The notes: generated by a model not told the origin, from the sequence alone. Positions 34,034-44,979 are shown, numbered from the stretch's first letter. The stretch: 64,000 nucleotides of DNA from Ryuthela nishihirai (GCA_038380435.1 JAWZYU010000004.1:22294001-22358000); one strand, 5' to 3'. Numbers and translations are program-made.

Positions 34034-35110
34034 AGTAATAAACAGAAACATATGGAGTTGGGTTTAACAGAAACAACAACTTCAAACTTCAAAGTTCAAT
34101 GTGATGCTTTCAGCAGTAAAATTTAAAAAAGATATTATTTTTTAATGTAATAAAATTTTAGTTATCCATCTAAATAATAGTCTTAATGTGTTGTGTACTT
34201 GAGTGTTCTCTGCAAGACAAAAAACTGAGGTCAGAATTCGTACAGCATGTTACAAGGATGCCAAAAAAGCAAGTTAAGAACAGGATAACCTCCTGAACTC
34301 AAGAAGAGATATAACCATTGGTGAATTCACCGAGAGGTACCCTGTAAGTTTATTACTCCGAGAAAAAGGGTTGTCAAAAAACAATTAGATCATGAATACA
34401 ATAGGTTATAAATCACAGCTGTGGATTTTTCAGATTTTTTTAATTCGTAGGGAATACTTTTTCTGCTGAATACTGAACGTTATTATCTTTGGGTGTTGTA
34501 TTTTGGGGATCTTGACAAAAATACTGAATAGTGCACCAAAGCTAAAAAAAGTCAATACCATCAGAGTGGCACAGTCAAGATATTGAGGGAAGAGTAGTAA
34601 ACTCTTTTAAAAACATTCAATATGAACTTATACATTAATAATAGTTGTAAAATTTTTTCTAAAGTGGAGGGAGGTTTTTTTTTTTTACGTTGTTGATAAA
34701 ATTGTCCTTCCAACTAGAGGAGGACTGGTTCATTCTCAGGAAATGATAAAAGATTAAAGTTTTCTGACTGGAAAATCAAGAAAAAATAAACAATATTAAA
34801 ATATGTTAAAAAAATCTGCAGCAAGATGTAAGAAGTTCTAGTCATAACCAGCAATGTAGCATATATCCAAAAGATCAATCACAACAAATAAAATCAAAAT
34901 AAATCTATAGAAAATGAGTTTAATTATAAAAGTATATATAAAATATTAACTGAATGAAAGGAAGTGTGTTGCAATGACATTGGTAATTGAGTAGGTTTGG
35001 TGATAAAAAAGAGAAAAGAATTAAAATTATTAAAATAGGACATGCAGGATGTGCTTATTATTTTGAATGGCTGTATCTTTCAATAAGTGTATATTTTTAT
35101 AAAAATAATA
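34034..35110. other. Intron 1-2 region, nothing recognised
   Basis: About 1.1 kb of AT-rich DNA without open frames above background and without repeat relationships that I can see. Confidence 0.5.
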
Positions 35111-35116
35111 AATTTC

Positions 35117-35245
35117 CCCTCAAGCAGATGCTTGCCACAGAGATATGACAGCAACCTGTCAGTTTATATGCCATAGTAGAAGGCCTGAGAGAATGGCAGG
35201 GCCTCAGCAAAAAAAAAACCACAAACATCCATGCCTTACCTGGCA
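35117..35245 (-). mobile_element. SINE family B, head missing
   Basis: 3' end and body of family B on the minus strand; it stops at CATGCCTTACC, so the tRNA head is lost. The break is next to the direct repeat starting at 35251. Confidence 0.8.
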
Positions 35246-35250
35246 CTACG

Positions 35251-35390
35251 TTATTGTTCTCATTACCATAATAACTAAAGATAACATTATTACTACTATA
35301 GGTATAATAGAAAATAAATAAAATAATTAAAATATTTTGTGAATAAAGTAATCTGAGTACTAACTTAACGGAATTATCATATTACCATAA
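35251..35390. repeat. Direct repeat flanking the 2.5-kb transposon, left copy
   Basis: About 140 bp closely similar to 38996-39125 in the same orientation; shared text includes TTCTCATTACCATAATAACT and AATTAAAATATTTTGTGAA. Confidence 0.85.
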
Positions 35391-36046
35391 TTTAGGTATG
35401 TAAATGTCATCTGTACCAGTATCAGACATCCCTAGATTTCACACCTTTCTTCTTCTATTTTCAGACAGAGCTTCACAGATTATTTAAAAAAAAAAATCGA
35501 TAAATAATAATTGAACCAGATCACTGTCTATATTTTGTGTTTAAATATTTTAATGTGTATTTACATAACCTTCCAATTTCAAATTTTCTGAAATTTCACG
35601 TATTTCTCTTATATTTTCATATATTATTAATGCATGTAATTACACGTAAATATGAATATAGTGCAAAACAGTAGGTACTGTTTATCATTAATTTGTTCTT
35701 TAAAATACAAAGTTCAAGCAAAATTATATAAACTTATTGATGTGAGTGAAATGTATCACAATATATATTTTTCACAGTATACTGACTGAATGTAGTGTTG
35801 ATGAATTATGATTACAAAATAACAGTGGGCAACAAATTTTCATAAAAGTCATGCCTCTGAGATAAAAGTAGCCATTTCTTCGAGATTTCAAGGTGCTGAA
35901 CACGAATATGACAATAAAAATTGGCTACGATTTCTGAGAAATCCACAATAGTTTCTTATATAATAGAGTAATACGTACATGACATTTATCAGTAAAACTC
36001 CGCCTTCTACTTCTGACGTTGCTTTGCCTGTCACTTGTACAGCTGC

Positions 36047-37989
36047 TCAGGATCGTCTCTGGTGAGTGACCAACATTGAAGTGGACCAGTTTCTCTGGTA
36101 TCGTTTCTCCATCATTGCAATGTCCTGGTGAAAATGTTTACCGTGCTCATTACTAACCATGATGCAGTTGGCAGGAAAGAAATCTAAGTGGGAATGGAAA
36201 AAGTGGATCTTTAACGACACACTGCAGCCAAATTTGTGATACAGAGACAACGTCCTTAACCAGTTTCTTGTAGTTATCTGCCCTGACATTCCTGAGGAAT
36301 ATAGTTGACACCAGACTAAACGAGTCCCAAGCCTTTTTCTCATCACCCTGAAGCAGGTTGTCGAACATCTGGTCTCTAAACAGCTCACAGATCTGAGGAC
36401 CCACAAAAATTCCCTCTTTAAATTTTGCTTCGTTAAGTCAAGGGAATTTGTCAGCCAAGTACTTGAAAGCTGATGCAGTGCAGTCCATGGCTTTTAAGAA
36501 GTTTTTCATCACACCGAGTTCAATGTGTAGGGACAGTAGTAGGATTTTGTGTGTTTCTGCCAGTATGGGGTGTTCCACATTCTTCTCTCCGACCTTCAGA
36601 GATTTCCTCTGAGGCCAGTGTTTCTTCACATAGTGCAAAGTCTTTGCTCGGCTGTCCCATTCACATAAGAAACAGCAGTTGGGTTAGGTTGTTTTACCTC
36701 TGAGCGGCACTTTTTTGCACACCACGGGCTAAATGGCCAGGTCACATGGACCCCGAAGGCTCAGAGAAGGTTGGGGGAGGGGACCCACTGGAACAGCTGT
36801 TGGGAGACAGATGGTAGCCTCCCGTCAAGGCCATCCAGCGTGTTCTTTAATGTGCACAGGGTATGGCTCTCCCGCACACGGGGCCACGGCTTAACGTCCC
36901 ATCCGACGGACGGCGGCCTTTCCAAGACCATCAGTGTCCCTACTGACCGTGGGCAGGGCGGGGAATTTTTGCGGAGATAAATCTCAATGCTGACCCAGCT
37001 GGGACTCGAACCTGGGAACTACAGATTATGAGCCTGGCGCGCTACTGACTGAGCCACCCCCGCCCCAGAAACAGCAGTACTTCGTATATCCCAGCTTCAG
37101 ACCCATCAACAGAGCCACTACCTTCAAGTCACAACAGAGATGCCAGCCATACTTGCTGTATTGAAGACAGTTCAACAGGTGTTTTAGGTTGTCGTAGGTT
37201 TCTTTCATGTAGACAGTGTGTCCAACCAGAATGGATGGAAGTCGATTTCCATTATGCAGCAACACTGCCTTGAGACTCAATTTCAAGGAGTCTATGAATA
37301 GTCACCATTCTTGAGGGTCATGTTTGATTCTGAGGGCATCCATAAGGCCATCTACATCGGAGCAGAACACAAGGTCATCTTCCTTTATGAAGTAAGGCAC
37401 AAATTGCTCATGACAAGTTTGAAACAAAGACGTGTGGATCATCATTAGACACTGAACCCAACGTTGGTTTGCCTCCCTCCTCATAGTCTGAATCGATGGA
37501 AAATTCTTTTGGAGGTTGGGGAAGGCCTTCGCCATGAGGAACTGGTCAGAGAGCAGATTGTATATTTGGGTATGCTATTGTCCACTTCTTTTTCCTTGTG
37601 ATGCCTCCACAAACAGGTGTAACCATGCAGAAGTAGCAGTCATTTGTGTGATTGCTTGGCTCTCTCCAAACCATAGGAACAGCAAACGGTATCGCCACTT
37701 TTTCGTCTTTCAGCCACTTTGAAACATTTCTTGCACACATTCTGCAGCATATGTGTGGGGCCCAGGCCTTTTCCTAGTTCCTGATCTTGGATCCAAAATA
37801 AAACTCATACACTGCTTTCACTATTGGTGTGATGACCCTTTTCTGGCTTGCAAACGTCACTTCCCCGCAAATGTAGCAAAATGTATCTGCACTATTAACA
37901 CAGTTACGAGGCATCACTACTGCTGGATTAAAAGTGCAAGGATCACTTGTGTAGTACTTATGACTCAGGGGTAAATGGAAGTCGTTCAA
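36047..37989 (-). pseudogene. Unnamed transposon protein, probable DDE-type transposase, broken
   Basis: Recognised as a protein found in many copies in invertebrate genomes, without an established name known to me. N-terminal Cys-rich part (TFCYICGEVTF, ICCRMC, NDCYFC) suggests zinc binding. Then PFAVPMVWREPSNHTN, FIKEDDLVFCSDVDGLMDAL, SLKAVLLHNGNRLPSI and HLCCDLKVVALLMGLKLGYT follow. Next come CCFLCEWDSRAK (C-x2-C), HIELGVMKNFLKAMD, GIFVGPQICELF, FFHSHLDFFPANC and NEHGKHFHQDIAMMEKRYQ. Asp of CDLKVV, Asp of SHLDFF and Glu of EHGKHFHQD are candidate catalytic residues (inference). Breaks: TGA after QSAL, TGA after PQEW, SINE within CCFLC, TGA after DKFP, and a frameshift near 36235. Confidence 0.8.
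36680..37066 (-). mobile_element. SINE family A inserted in the transposon gene, 12-bp target duplication
   Basis: 387 bp, nearly identical to 18042-18432. Flanked by AGAAACAGCAGT at 36668-36679 and 37067-37078. Removing it rejoins the coding sequence through the CCFLCEWDSRAK motif, so the gene was already present when the SINE arrived. Confidence 0.96.
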
Positions 37990-38439
37990 AAGACTTGCTC
38001 ACCCTACGAGATGTCGCTTACAACTAACGACTGCATCATCTTTCGTCTGCTATCATAAAGCTGCGATGTCATAACTCAACTACATTGCAGCATCAGACAA
38101 TGATGCAATACCTCTGGGGGTTGTGTGTATGGCAGGCTGATGCAATACAATGCAATATGTTACAATCTGGAGTTTAAAATACAGCATTGTGAAATGGTTA
38201 CCTATGTGCTCAATGTGGATTGAGTCGTTTATACATGACCATCTCTCTCTCTCCTAAACAAGAGCCAATCGACAAATTTTATTGTCATTTTCATGTTCAG
38301 CACCTTGAAATTAGTAAAGATTGGCTATTTTCATTTCAAAGCCTTTTTATGTGTTGCCCAGTGTAATTAGACATAGAGCAATAAAAACTTAGACCTTTAT
38401 TGTCCTTTGTCTAATTATTTCAATCATTTTTGGAATAAA

Positions 38440-38905
38440 CAAAGTGAAATTCTCATTTAGTGTCCTATGTCTGGCTTTCTCATTTCAAATTATATGAATT
38501 TCGTATGCATTTTTAGTATTGCTCTACCATTGAAATAGAATATTTAAATTATGAAAATGCTTTTACTTTTATGTCAAAACATTTTAATATATTTAATTTA
38601 TATTTATTATTTTTTTTATAAGAATTTTAAATGAACCATTGCTTTCCTTTGCTTCCATGACACTTTGCCACTGGTAGTTACTCATATATACAACATGGCC
38701 AACCCAATTCATTTGTAACTGCCATCAGCAATATTACCGATACACGAGGAGTCTTCAAAGGAAAGTGTAATTATTTCAATTATTTTTAAATAAACAAGGT
38801 GGAATTCTCCTTTATTGTTCTATGTCCTGCTTTCTCATTCCAAATTACATGAATTTCGTATGCATTTTTAGTATTGCTCTAACGTTGAATATATGTAAAC
38901 ATAAA
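38440..38905. repeat. Local direct repeat, two units of about 100 bp
   Basis: 38440-38545 and 38805-38905 share GAATTTCGTATGCATTTTTA and CTTTCTCATT, same orientation, 365 bp apart. Just outside the right end of the transposon. Confidence 0.75.
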
Positions 38906-38995
38906 CTGTGTCCTACCGTATTCTGATGTCTGTCAGCTTAACTCCTCCAATTCACATTAGCTGAAGTTTTTTATAACTTTTTCACTACTTGTAAC

Positions 38996-39125
38996 TGTTC
39001 TCATTACCATAATAACTAAAGATAATGTTATTACTACTATAGGTATAACAGATAATATATAAAATAATTAAAATATTTTGTGAACAAAGTAATCTATGAG
39101 TACTAACACTACATTTGATTTAAAA
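38996..39125. repeat. Direct repeat flanking the 2.5-kb transposon, right copy
   Basis: Partner of 35251-35390, with about 90 percent identity by eye. Confidence 0.85.
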
Positions 39126-39134
39126 AGTATAGAA

Positions 39135-39300
39135 TTACTTTCACTCAATGATTTGGAAACATCAAGTACCAGAACGCTCTGGTTCAAAAATATCTAGTAG
39201 GGGAACGGTGTTCCATTTCAGTGATTCAGAAACATCAAGTAGTGGGATGACATTCTGGTTCAATGATTCAGAAGCATAGAGTAGTTGAAACATGCTAGAT
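39135..39300. repeat. Imperfect tandem repeat, unit about 50 bp
   Basis: Three units around the theme TGATT(C/T)-GAAACATCAAGTA followed by GG(A/T)ACG and TTCTGGTTCA. Confidence 0.65.
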
Positions 39301-39339
39301 TTTGTTGCAATAGTACTTTTGTTAATTGTTACTCCTACT

Positions 39340-40165
39340 CAAAATGTCATGCTTCACCACTGGTAACTACAGATTAGCAAATAGGGTTACGAACAGTACA
39401 CCAAAGCTCTGGTGTAGCTGGAAGATGGGGACCCTTCTATTTTTACCAACTTATATATATATGATAATTATACCATTTTATGAAATTTATAAATTAACAT
39501 TCACCATAATTTTCACTTTTTTTTATCAAGAAATCCTAATGAAGAAAAATATAAGTAAATCTAAATTAAATTGTCTTTAATAATGCAAACAAAATAGTGT
39601 TCTTCGACATGTAATAAAATAAACATGAATACTACATGTTTAACAGTATTAAATTTGGGTTCCTTAAAGGCATAGACACATGTTCAAACTGCTTGCTAAG
39701 TATACAGGAGTGGAGAGCAGTTCTTTTCAAAGAATCACAGCATTCTTAACTATATTAGCCATAGCAAATGTTAATATACAGCTTGAAACAGAATCAATCC
39801 ATGTCTGCATAGCTCTTATAGCAAGCAATGCTTATTGAAATACAATTTAAATACAGATGTTCAAATTTGCATTTTAATAGAGAGTAACAACATAATTTTC
39901 CACCTAAACAAAAATAGTTTTAACATTTTTTTTTCTAAAGTTCAAGGGCTTCAATGCTATTGCACTAACATACTTATGCCACAAGCCTAAGGACTGTAGA
40001 AAAAAATGGAAGACCTAGAATTCAGTGAAAAAAACAATATCAAAGAGAACCTAGTAAGAAGAATTGGCTTAAACTGGTCAAATGCAGCAGATATAACACG
40101 GGACAAACACATCTAGACCAAATTATACAGCTTGGTTGCACTTCCATAGCCAATAGTTGTTTGAG
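39340..40165 (+). mobile_element. RTE-like LINE 3' end, split by about 580 bp of other DNA
   Basis: 39350-39404 matches the LINE tract coding NYRLANRVMNSVPK. 39985-40165 continues it (GRPRM-like, then LVGP, CATAGCCAATAGTTGTTTGA) to the LINE 3' end. 39405-39984 is unrelated to the LINE and has no recognised content; an inserted element is the likely explanation. Confidence 0.8.
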
Positions 40166-40169
40166 AATT

Positions 40170-40745
40170 TTGTATCTTAACACAAATAATTCTAATTATA
40201 AAAAAAAGTGTTGTAGATTTAAAATTTGAATTCATAGTAACAGTGGACAACTAAGCAGTTGACAAAATATGCAATGGGAGTTAGGCACATTGTAATTCAT
40301 TTGAAAGGTCTGCTGAAGACACTCACTGATTTGAAAAGTCAATGTCTGATTTTGGCAGAAAATATTAATGAATGATTATTCCATCTCCTCACTACATTTA
40401 TCTCACCAAGGTGCATCCCTTCCATGACTGCTTACAGCACACTTGTAACTAGACATAACAAAGTAAAAAAATTTAAAATTGGAATTATCAAATTTTTCAA
40501 CATAAAATTAGACCCACAATGACTTTTTCAGATCAGTTTGTGTAGTTCACAACTGGTCTTTGGAAGACCTTTCAAATGAAGTACATGATTCAAGTCTCAT
40601 GACATTTCACAAGTGCACTGTCAAAGAGCAGGGGGGAGGGGAGCATAAATATTGTTTCCCATCAACAACAGCAGAGGAGACAGCCAATGGTATTTTATGT
40701 TTCAGCTATGAGACATCCCCACACACTACATATAAACTAAAATTT
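40170..40745. other. Intron DNA, nothing recognised
   Basis: The plus-strand 64-aa frame at 40560-40754 overlaps the antisense of receptor exon 2 and is not a gene. Confidence 0.5.
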
Positions 40746-40747
40746 AC

Positions 40748-40936
40748 CTTTTAGTTTAATACTGAAGCCTGTGCTATTATTTTGCCATAAAACATAGCAC
40801 AAGTTTTCTTTTTCATTTTCCCCTGGTTTGCATTCCTCAGTTCCATTGCAGCCAATTCCATTACTGTTGCTATTGCACAACGTTTCATTGTAATATTCAC
40901 AATGCATAGTACTTGGTGAAGTTTCTGGTCGTATAC
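40748..40936 (-). CDS. Type II activin/BMP receptor exon 2: first half of ectodomain
   Basis: 189 bp from 40936 down to 40748, phase 1 in and out; acceptor TTTTACAG, donor GTAAAT. The peptide reads IRPETSPSTMHCEYYNETLC, then CNGTEECKPG and NLCYVLWQNNSTGFSIKLK. CEYYNE and CYVLW correspond to the first strands of the ligand-binding three-finger fold. Several N-glycosylation sites are visible (NET, NGT, NNS/NST). It has two more cysteines than vertebrate ACVR2 at this point (TLC and IGC/EEC region); I recall insect Punt also having an extra pair here, which favours an arthropod-type receptor. Confidence 0.96.
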
Positions 40937-42023
40937 CTGTAAAAATAAAAAAAAAACTGATAAATGACATATAATGTCACTTTTTTTTTGCAAAACTAAA
41001 TACATCTTTAAAGCTTAAGCTGCCAAAAACCCATAAACTGTAGTTCACTAAATCCGAGTATTTACTCCAAAATGCATTAAGGGGGCATTAATACAACAAA
41101 AGATATTTAAATGTTTTAAATATATAAAATTTCAAGTTAACTGGTTTTGTTTAGGGTTTTATTGCCAAAGGGCAACTTTTTTTTTAAAGGGAAGGAACTC
41201 CCCTACACAAATGACAGATATAACCTAGAAGCTTTATTGGGCTTGTCCTGGTTTCTCATGCAACATATAAATACATATTATACATAAACACAGATATACA
41301 TCTCACACAACATATAACATATAAATCACACAACATATAAATCATAATACAGGGCCATGCCCACTGGATTAGTAGTCAGGTATGCTAACCAATAACCAGG
41401 TATGGGCAACAGCCACATTGCGCCAAACATGATATATTATAAAATAAAAAATAGATAAAAGACATGTAATATAATAAAATCACAATGAAATTTAATAAAA
41501 AACTATAAAAATGTATATGATATATAAATAAAACATAACAGAAGTAAGGCAGTATAATTCAACATTAATGGCAACAATGGCATATCAGGATATGTGATAA
41601 CAGGAATATACAAAATGGATGCCAAAATGCCATATAAGATGTTGTCTATATTTCAGGTACAGAGATGTCTCTTTAAAATAAAATGAACATTTCTATATCT
41701 CTATAATTAAAGAGATGAGAACAATATATGAGGTTTATAGGTAAAGGTAGATGTCATGCAAGGCAAGTTGTTAGGTATTTGATGTATTTTACAGTTCAAT
41801 GGTTAATTTTAGGTGCACAGATCACTAACCAAAAAGGTCAGTAGCTTTGATATTATGAAGTCTGAGTTACATTGGTGGAAACCGAACGGTTCTACACTGG
41901 TGGTCTACTTTACCTGACCAATACCTCACCTTACTGAGGTCTGCTTACTAACCTATTACCTTACCCATTTCTTGACTACTGCCAATTTTAGCAAGACTAG
42001 AATAAAAAAAAATAATAATAAAT

Positions 42024-42217
42024 ACCCCCTCAAGCAGCTGCTTGCCACAGAGGTCTGACAGGAGCCTGCCAGTTTATATGCCATAATAGAAGGTCTGAGA
42101 GGATGGCAGGACCTCAGCAGAAAAACGACACATACATCCATGCCTTATCCGGGGCTCGAACCCAGGTCCCGTAGATCAGTAGCCAAGCGTGCTAACCACT
42201 CGGCCACGGGACGGCTC
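42024..42217 (-). mobile_element. SINE family B inside the left palindrome arm
   Basis: Full family B copy on the minus strand with complete A and B boxes and AATAATAATAAAT tail. It is absent from the mirrored position in the right arm, so it inserted after the palindrome formed. Confidence 0.92.
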
Positions 42218-42231
42218 CATGCCTAGAATAG

Positions 42232-42340
42232 TGCCTAGTTATTAGATCTTATGCAGATATCAGCAGTGCCTAGTTATTAGATCTTATGCAGATATCAGCA
42301 GTGCCTAGTTATTAGATCTTATGCAGATATCAGCAATATA
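42232..42340. repeat. Three tandem copies of a 36-bp unit
   Basis: GTGCCTAGTTATTAGATCTT plus ATGCAGATATCAGCA, three identical units. The right palindrome arm has only one such unit (near 42610-42645, diverged), so the expansion is recent and one-sided. Confidence 0.93.
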
Positions 42341-43149
42341 TTTAGAATATACTTTATATTTTCTTTTTTACTGAATTAAAAAAAGATTTTATGCATTACC
42401 ATTTTGTTGCTGGATGAATCTGCTCTGCTATAATCCCAGATGTGTTTTGTGATCAAGTAGTTTGATCGAGGTGTCTAGGACCATAGCAGAGGAGATTCTT
42501 CCAGCAACAAAATGGTAATGTATAAAATCTTTCTTTTTTTTACCTTAAAATACTACAATAAGCATTAATTTCAGCAAAAATGAAAATATATAGTATATTC
42601 TAATACATTACTGATGTCTGCATAAGCTTCAATAACTAGGTACTATTCTAATCTTGCCAAAATTGGTAGTGCAAGTTGGGTAAGGTAATAGGTAAGCAGA
42701 TCTTGGAAAGGTAATTTGGTCAGGTAAAGTAGATTACCAATGTAGAACAATTCTGTGCACTCAGACTATAATATCAAAGCTACTGACCTTTTCGATTAGC
42801 CATATCTGTGAACCTAATATTAACCAATGAACTCTGAAAAACATCAAATACCTAACAACTTGCCTTGCATGGCATTTACCATTATCTAAAAACTTCATAT
42901 ATTGTTCTCATCCCTCGCAAAGTATTAATTCTAGAGGTATATAGAAATGTTCATTCTGTGTTTAAAAAAAAGAGACATCTGTACCTGAATTAAATGCAAT
43001 TTTGGCATTCATCTTGAAAATTCCTGTTATCACAAATCCTGATATGCCATTGTTGTCATTAATGTTGAATTATACTGCCTTACTTCTGCTATGTTTCATT
43101 TATATATCATATACATTGTTATAGAGTTTTATTAAATTTATGATTAAAG

Positions 43150-43800
43150 ACATGGACCCCTCAGAGTTAAAAGAAACACACAAAGAGAGTAAATGACATA
43201 ATAATAATAAACTGTATAAGGAAAAACAATGAGTGAAAAATAACCGATGCAGGAAAATAAACGGCAATAAAATACAAAAAAGAAAATGAACAAGGGATGT
43301 ATATATCTTGTTCAAAAAGGAAAAAGCAACAGGTTTAAAACACAAAATACAGAAGTAAAATATTAAATATGTTTAAAATAACCAAAATACTTTTTTAAAA
43401 ATCAAACACCAGAGCTAAAAATGAAGTATGAGCCAAAAGATGACAGAGTGCAAAGGGGCTCAGATGGCAAAGGAAGAGAGCTAAAATAAATTAAAAATTC
43501 ACAATTAAAAGTTAGATATTTGATTAAAATATGTTTGATACTTAAAATGGTGTCACAAATCTCACACTTAGGTTCATAATTCACCCTTTAAAGAAAAGAA
43601 TGTGTAGTGAAGGAATAATCTATGCGGAGTGAAGTAAGTACAACATCTTCCGATTGCGATTTCTGCAAAAACATAACTACCATAGTTTGAATACAGCCTC
43701 GATCTCACAGAGTTTATTATAAATCTGTTCTGACCAAGATCATTGCCACTCTGCCTGGAGTTCAATGGAGAAACACTGCAGGAATTCCAAGTATAGAACC
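43150..43800 (-). pseudogene. Jockey-type LINE ORF2 C-terminus and 3' UTR
   Basis: Minus-strand remnants read QSGNDLGQNRFIINSV, and in the next piece KGE-YEPKCEICDTILSIKH followed by ILIKYLTFNCE. These correspond to the last ORF2 region, where the ECEFC-like motif precedes the stop in Jockey-type LINEs. The same segment is at 45190-45480 in the longer copy. It directly abuts the right end of the large palindrome. Confidence 0.75.
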
Positions 43801-43830
43801 AGCAGTGGACAAGACAGGGGAATGACCAAT

Positions 43831-43871
43831 GATTTTTTTTTTTTTTTTTTTTTTTTGGGGGGGGGGGGGGT
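43831..43871. repeat. Homopolymer run: poly(T) then poly(G)
   Basis: About 26 T then about 16 G on the plus strand. The length may be unreliable in the assembly. Confidence 0.9.
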
Positions 43872-44090
43872 TATAGTGCATGAGCAGCTACGGTTATGAT
43901 GTGCCAAACAAGATAAAAAGAGGATAAAAAACAAGTAACCCACATCCAAGGTGAAAACCAAATCACTAAAACAGGAAAGGACACAACAAGGAAAACAACA
44001 AAAGTGTATAATGAAAACAATGGGCACAAAAACGTATATATAATAAAAAAAATACCTATCTTCCCATTCACACCCTAAAAATCAGAAAAT
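43872..44090 (-). mobile_element. Probable Jockey-type LINE 3' UTR fragment
   Basis: Resembles the tract after the ORF2 end of other Jockey-type copies (TTTGGCACATCATAACCGTA on the minus strand). Assignment is tentative. Confidence 0.45.
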
Positions 44091-44099
44091 AAAGCTAAA

Positions 44100-44230
44100 G
44101 CAAAGAAAGATATGCCGCTGACAATCTTGTTGAGTAGGAAAATTGGTGCCCTACCTTCCTTTGAAATGAATATTAATTCAGTGACTGATTACACATTGAT
44201 ATGCTTTACTTTCTACTTTTTAGAATGCAC
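44100..44230. mobile_element. Partial copy of the 13342 MITE
   Basis: Right arm and centre only: CAATCTTGTTGAGTAGG, CCTTCCTTTGAA, CAGTGACTGATT, CTTTCTACTTTTTAG. The left terminus is missing. Confidence 0.75.
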
Positions 44231-44439
44231 ACAGGAACATAACGTATTTTAAATTTAAAAAAATACCTAATTTATATTTTTTCTTTGTCACTAAAAACAC
44301 CTACCTTCAGAAATTTCCTTTGATATTTATATGTCGTATTACTTGTGTAGGTGTTTGTATAGTGTACAAGAAACCAACAAAACCAAAAGCTTACAGGTTA
44401 TCTCCATCCATCATGCTTTTTAAAAAAATATGACTCATA

Positions 44440-44960
44440 AACATAGACCACATTTTCCCTCCCTCTGCTTTTGGAGTCATGTTTAAGGTCTCCATGGCAT
44501 TGGAGACATCACAAGCTTTGAGATATAACACGTTAAAGTCGACCCCACGAAAATCAGCCTCTTTTTCAGGAGGAAGGGGCTAAATGTGAAACAGTCTATG
44601 ATGATCCTCTCACATGAGCTTCCATTTGACTCCTAACTTCTAATTGTAGGCCTTGTGTTCAGAAGATACAGTAGATTTGTTTCTTTTATCCAGTAACATT
44701 CCCCATCACAAGCTTTCATTTGATGCATAGTTGGTTACTTTCAGCCCTTGCATTCCAATTATATAGTAGAACAATCATTCTCATATTTCCACTATTTTCA
44801 GGGAGGGAGTAAGAATGGGGTTCAACTTTTTGTAGCCTATGACACTCCTCATGTCATAAGCTTTCATTTGATATGCAAATCATTAGACTTGTTCATTGTG
44901 TTCAAAAGATACAATAGAACAACTATTTTGAGAAATCCACAAATTGACACACACACAAAT
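44440..44960. repeat. Tandem array of roughly 120-bp monomers, array 2
   Basis: Same monomer as 13870-14700 (CACAAGCTTTCATTTGATG, TAGCCTATGACACTCC), about four units. The preceding segment contains a short sequence (44340-44400) also found near 56020-56090 in the opposite orientation. Confidence 0.75.
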
Positions 44961-44979
44961 GACGAGCAAAAAGCAATAG

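Larger units (their letters stand above)
35823..38363 (-). mobile_element. DNA transposon with CA(C/G)TGGGCAACA termini and 3-bp TAA duplication; carries an unnamed multicopy protein
   Basis: 2541 bp including a SINE insertion (about 2142 bp without the SINE and its duplicated target). The termini CAGTGGGCAACA (left) and TGTTGCCCAGTG (right) are the ends of inverted repeats of about 105 bp (35823-35927 and about 38265-38363), sharing a central TTTCAAGGTGCTGAACA core. TAA flanks both ends (35820-35822, 38364-38366). One intronless minus-strand gene fills the interior. CACTG-like ends, a 3-bp duplication and a C-x2-C knuckle in the putative catalytic domain resemble the CMC (CACTA/Mirage/Chapaev) group; that link is inference. 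Confidence 0.82.
41485..43148. repeat. Large palindrome: about 680-bp inverted arms with short centre
   Basis: The arms meet at about 42461 (GATCAA-GTAGT-TTGATC). The left arm runs to about 41485 and contains a SINE (42024-42217) plus two extra copies of a 36-bp unit. The right arm runs uninterrupted to about 43148. Matching landmarks: AGAAGTAAGGCAGTATAATT on the left against its complement at about 43067-43090. No coding frame, no recognised target duplication. Confidence 0.9.

Noticed and set aside
35251..39125. LTR retrotransposon reading of the 140-bp direct repeats
   Set aside because: The interior has no gag, protease, RT or integrase, and carries its own TIR-bounded element; no TG...CA ends seen.
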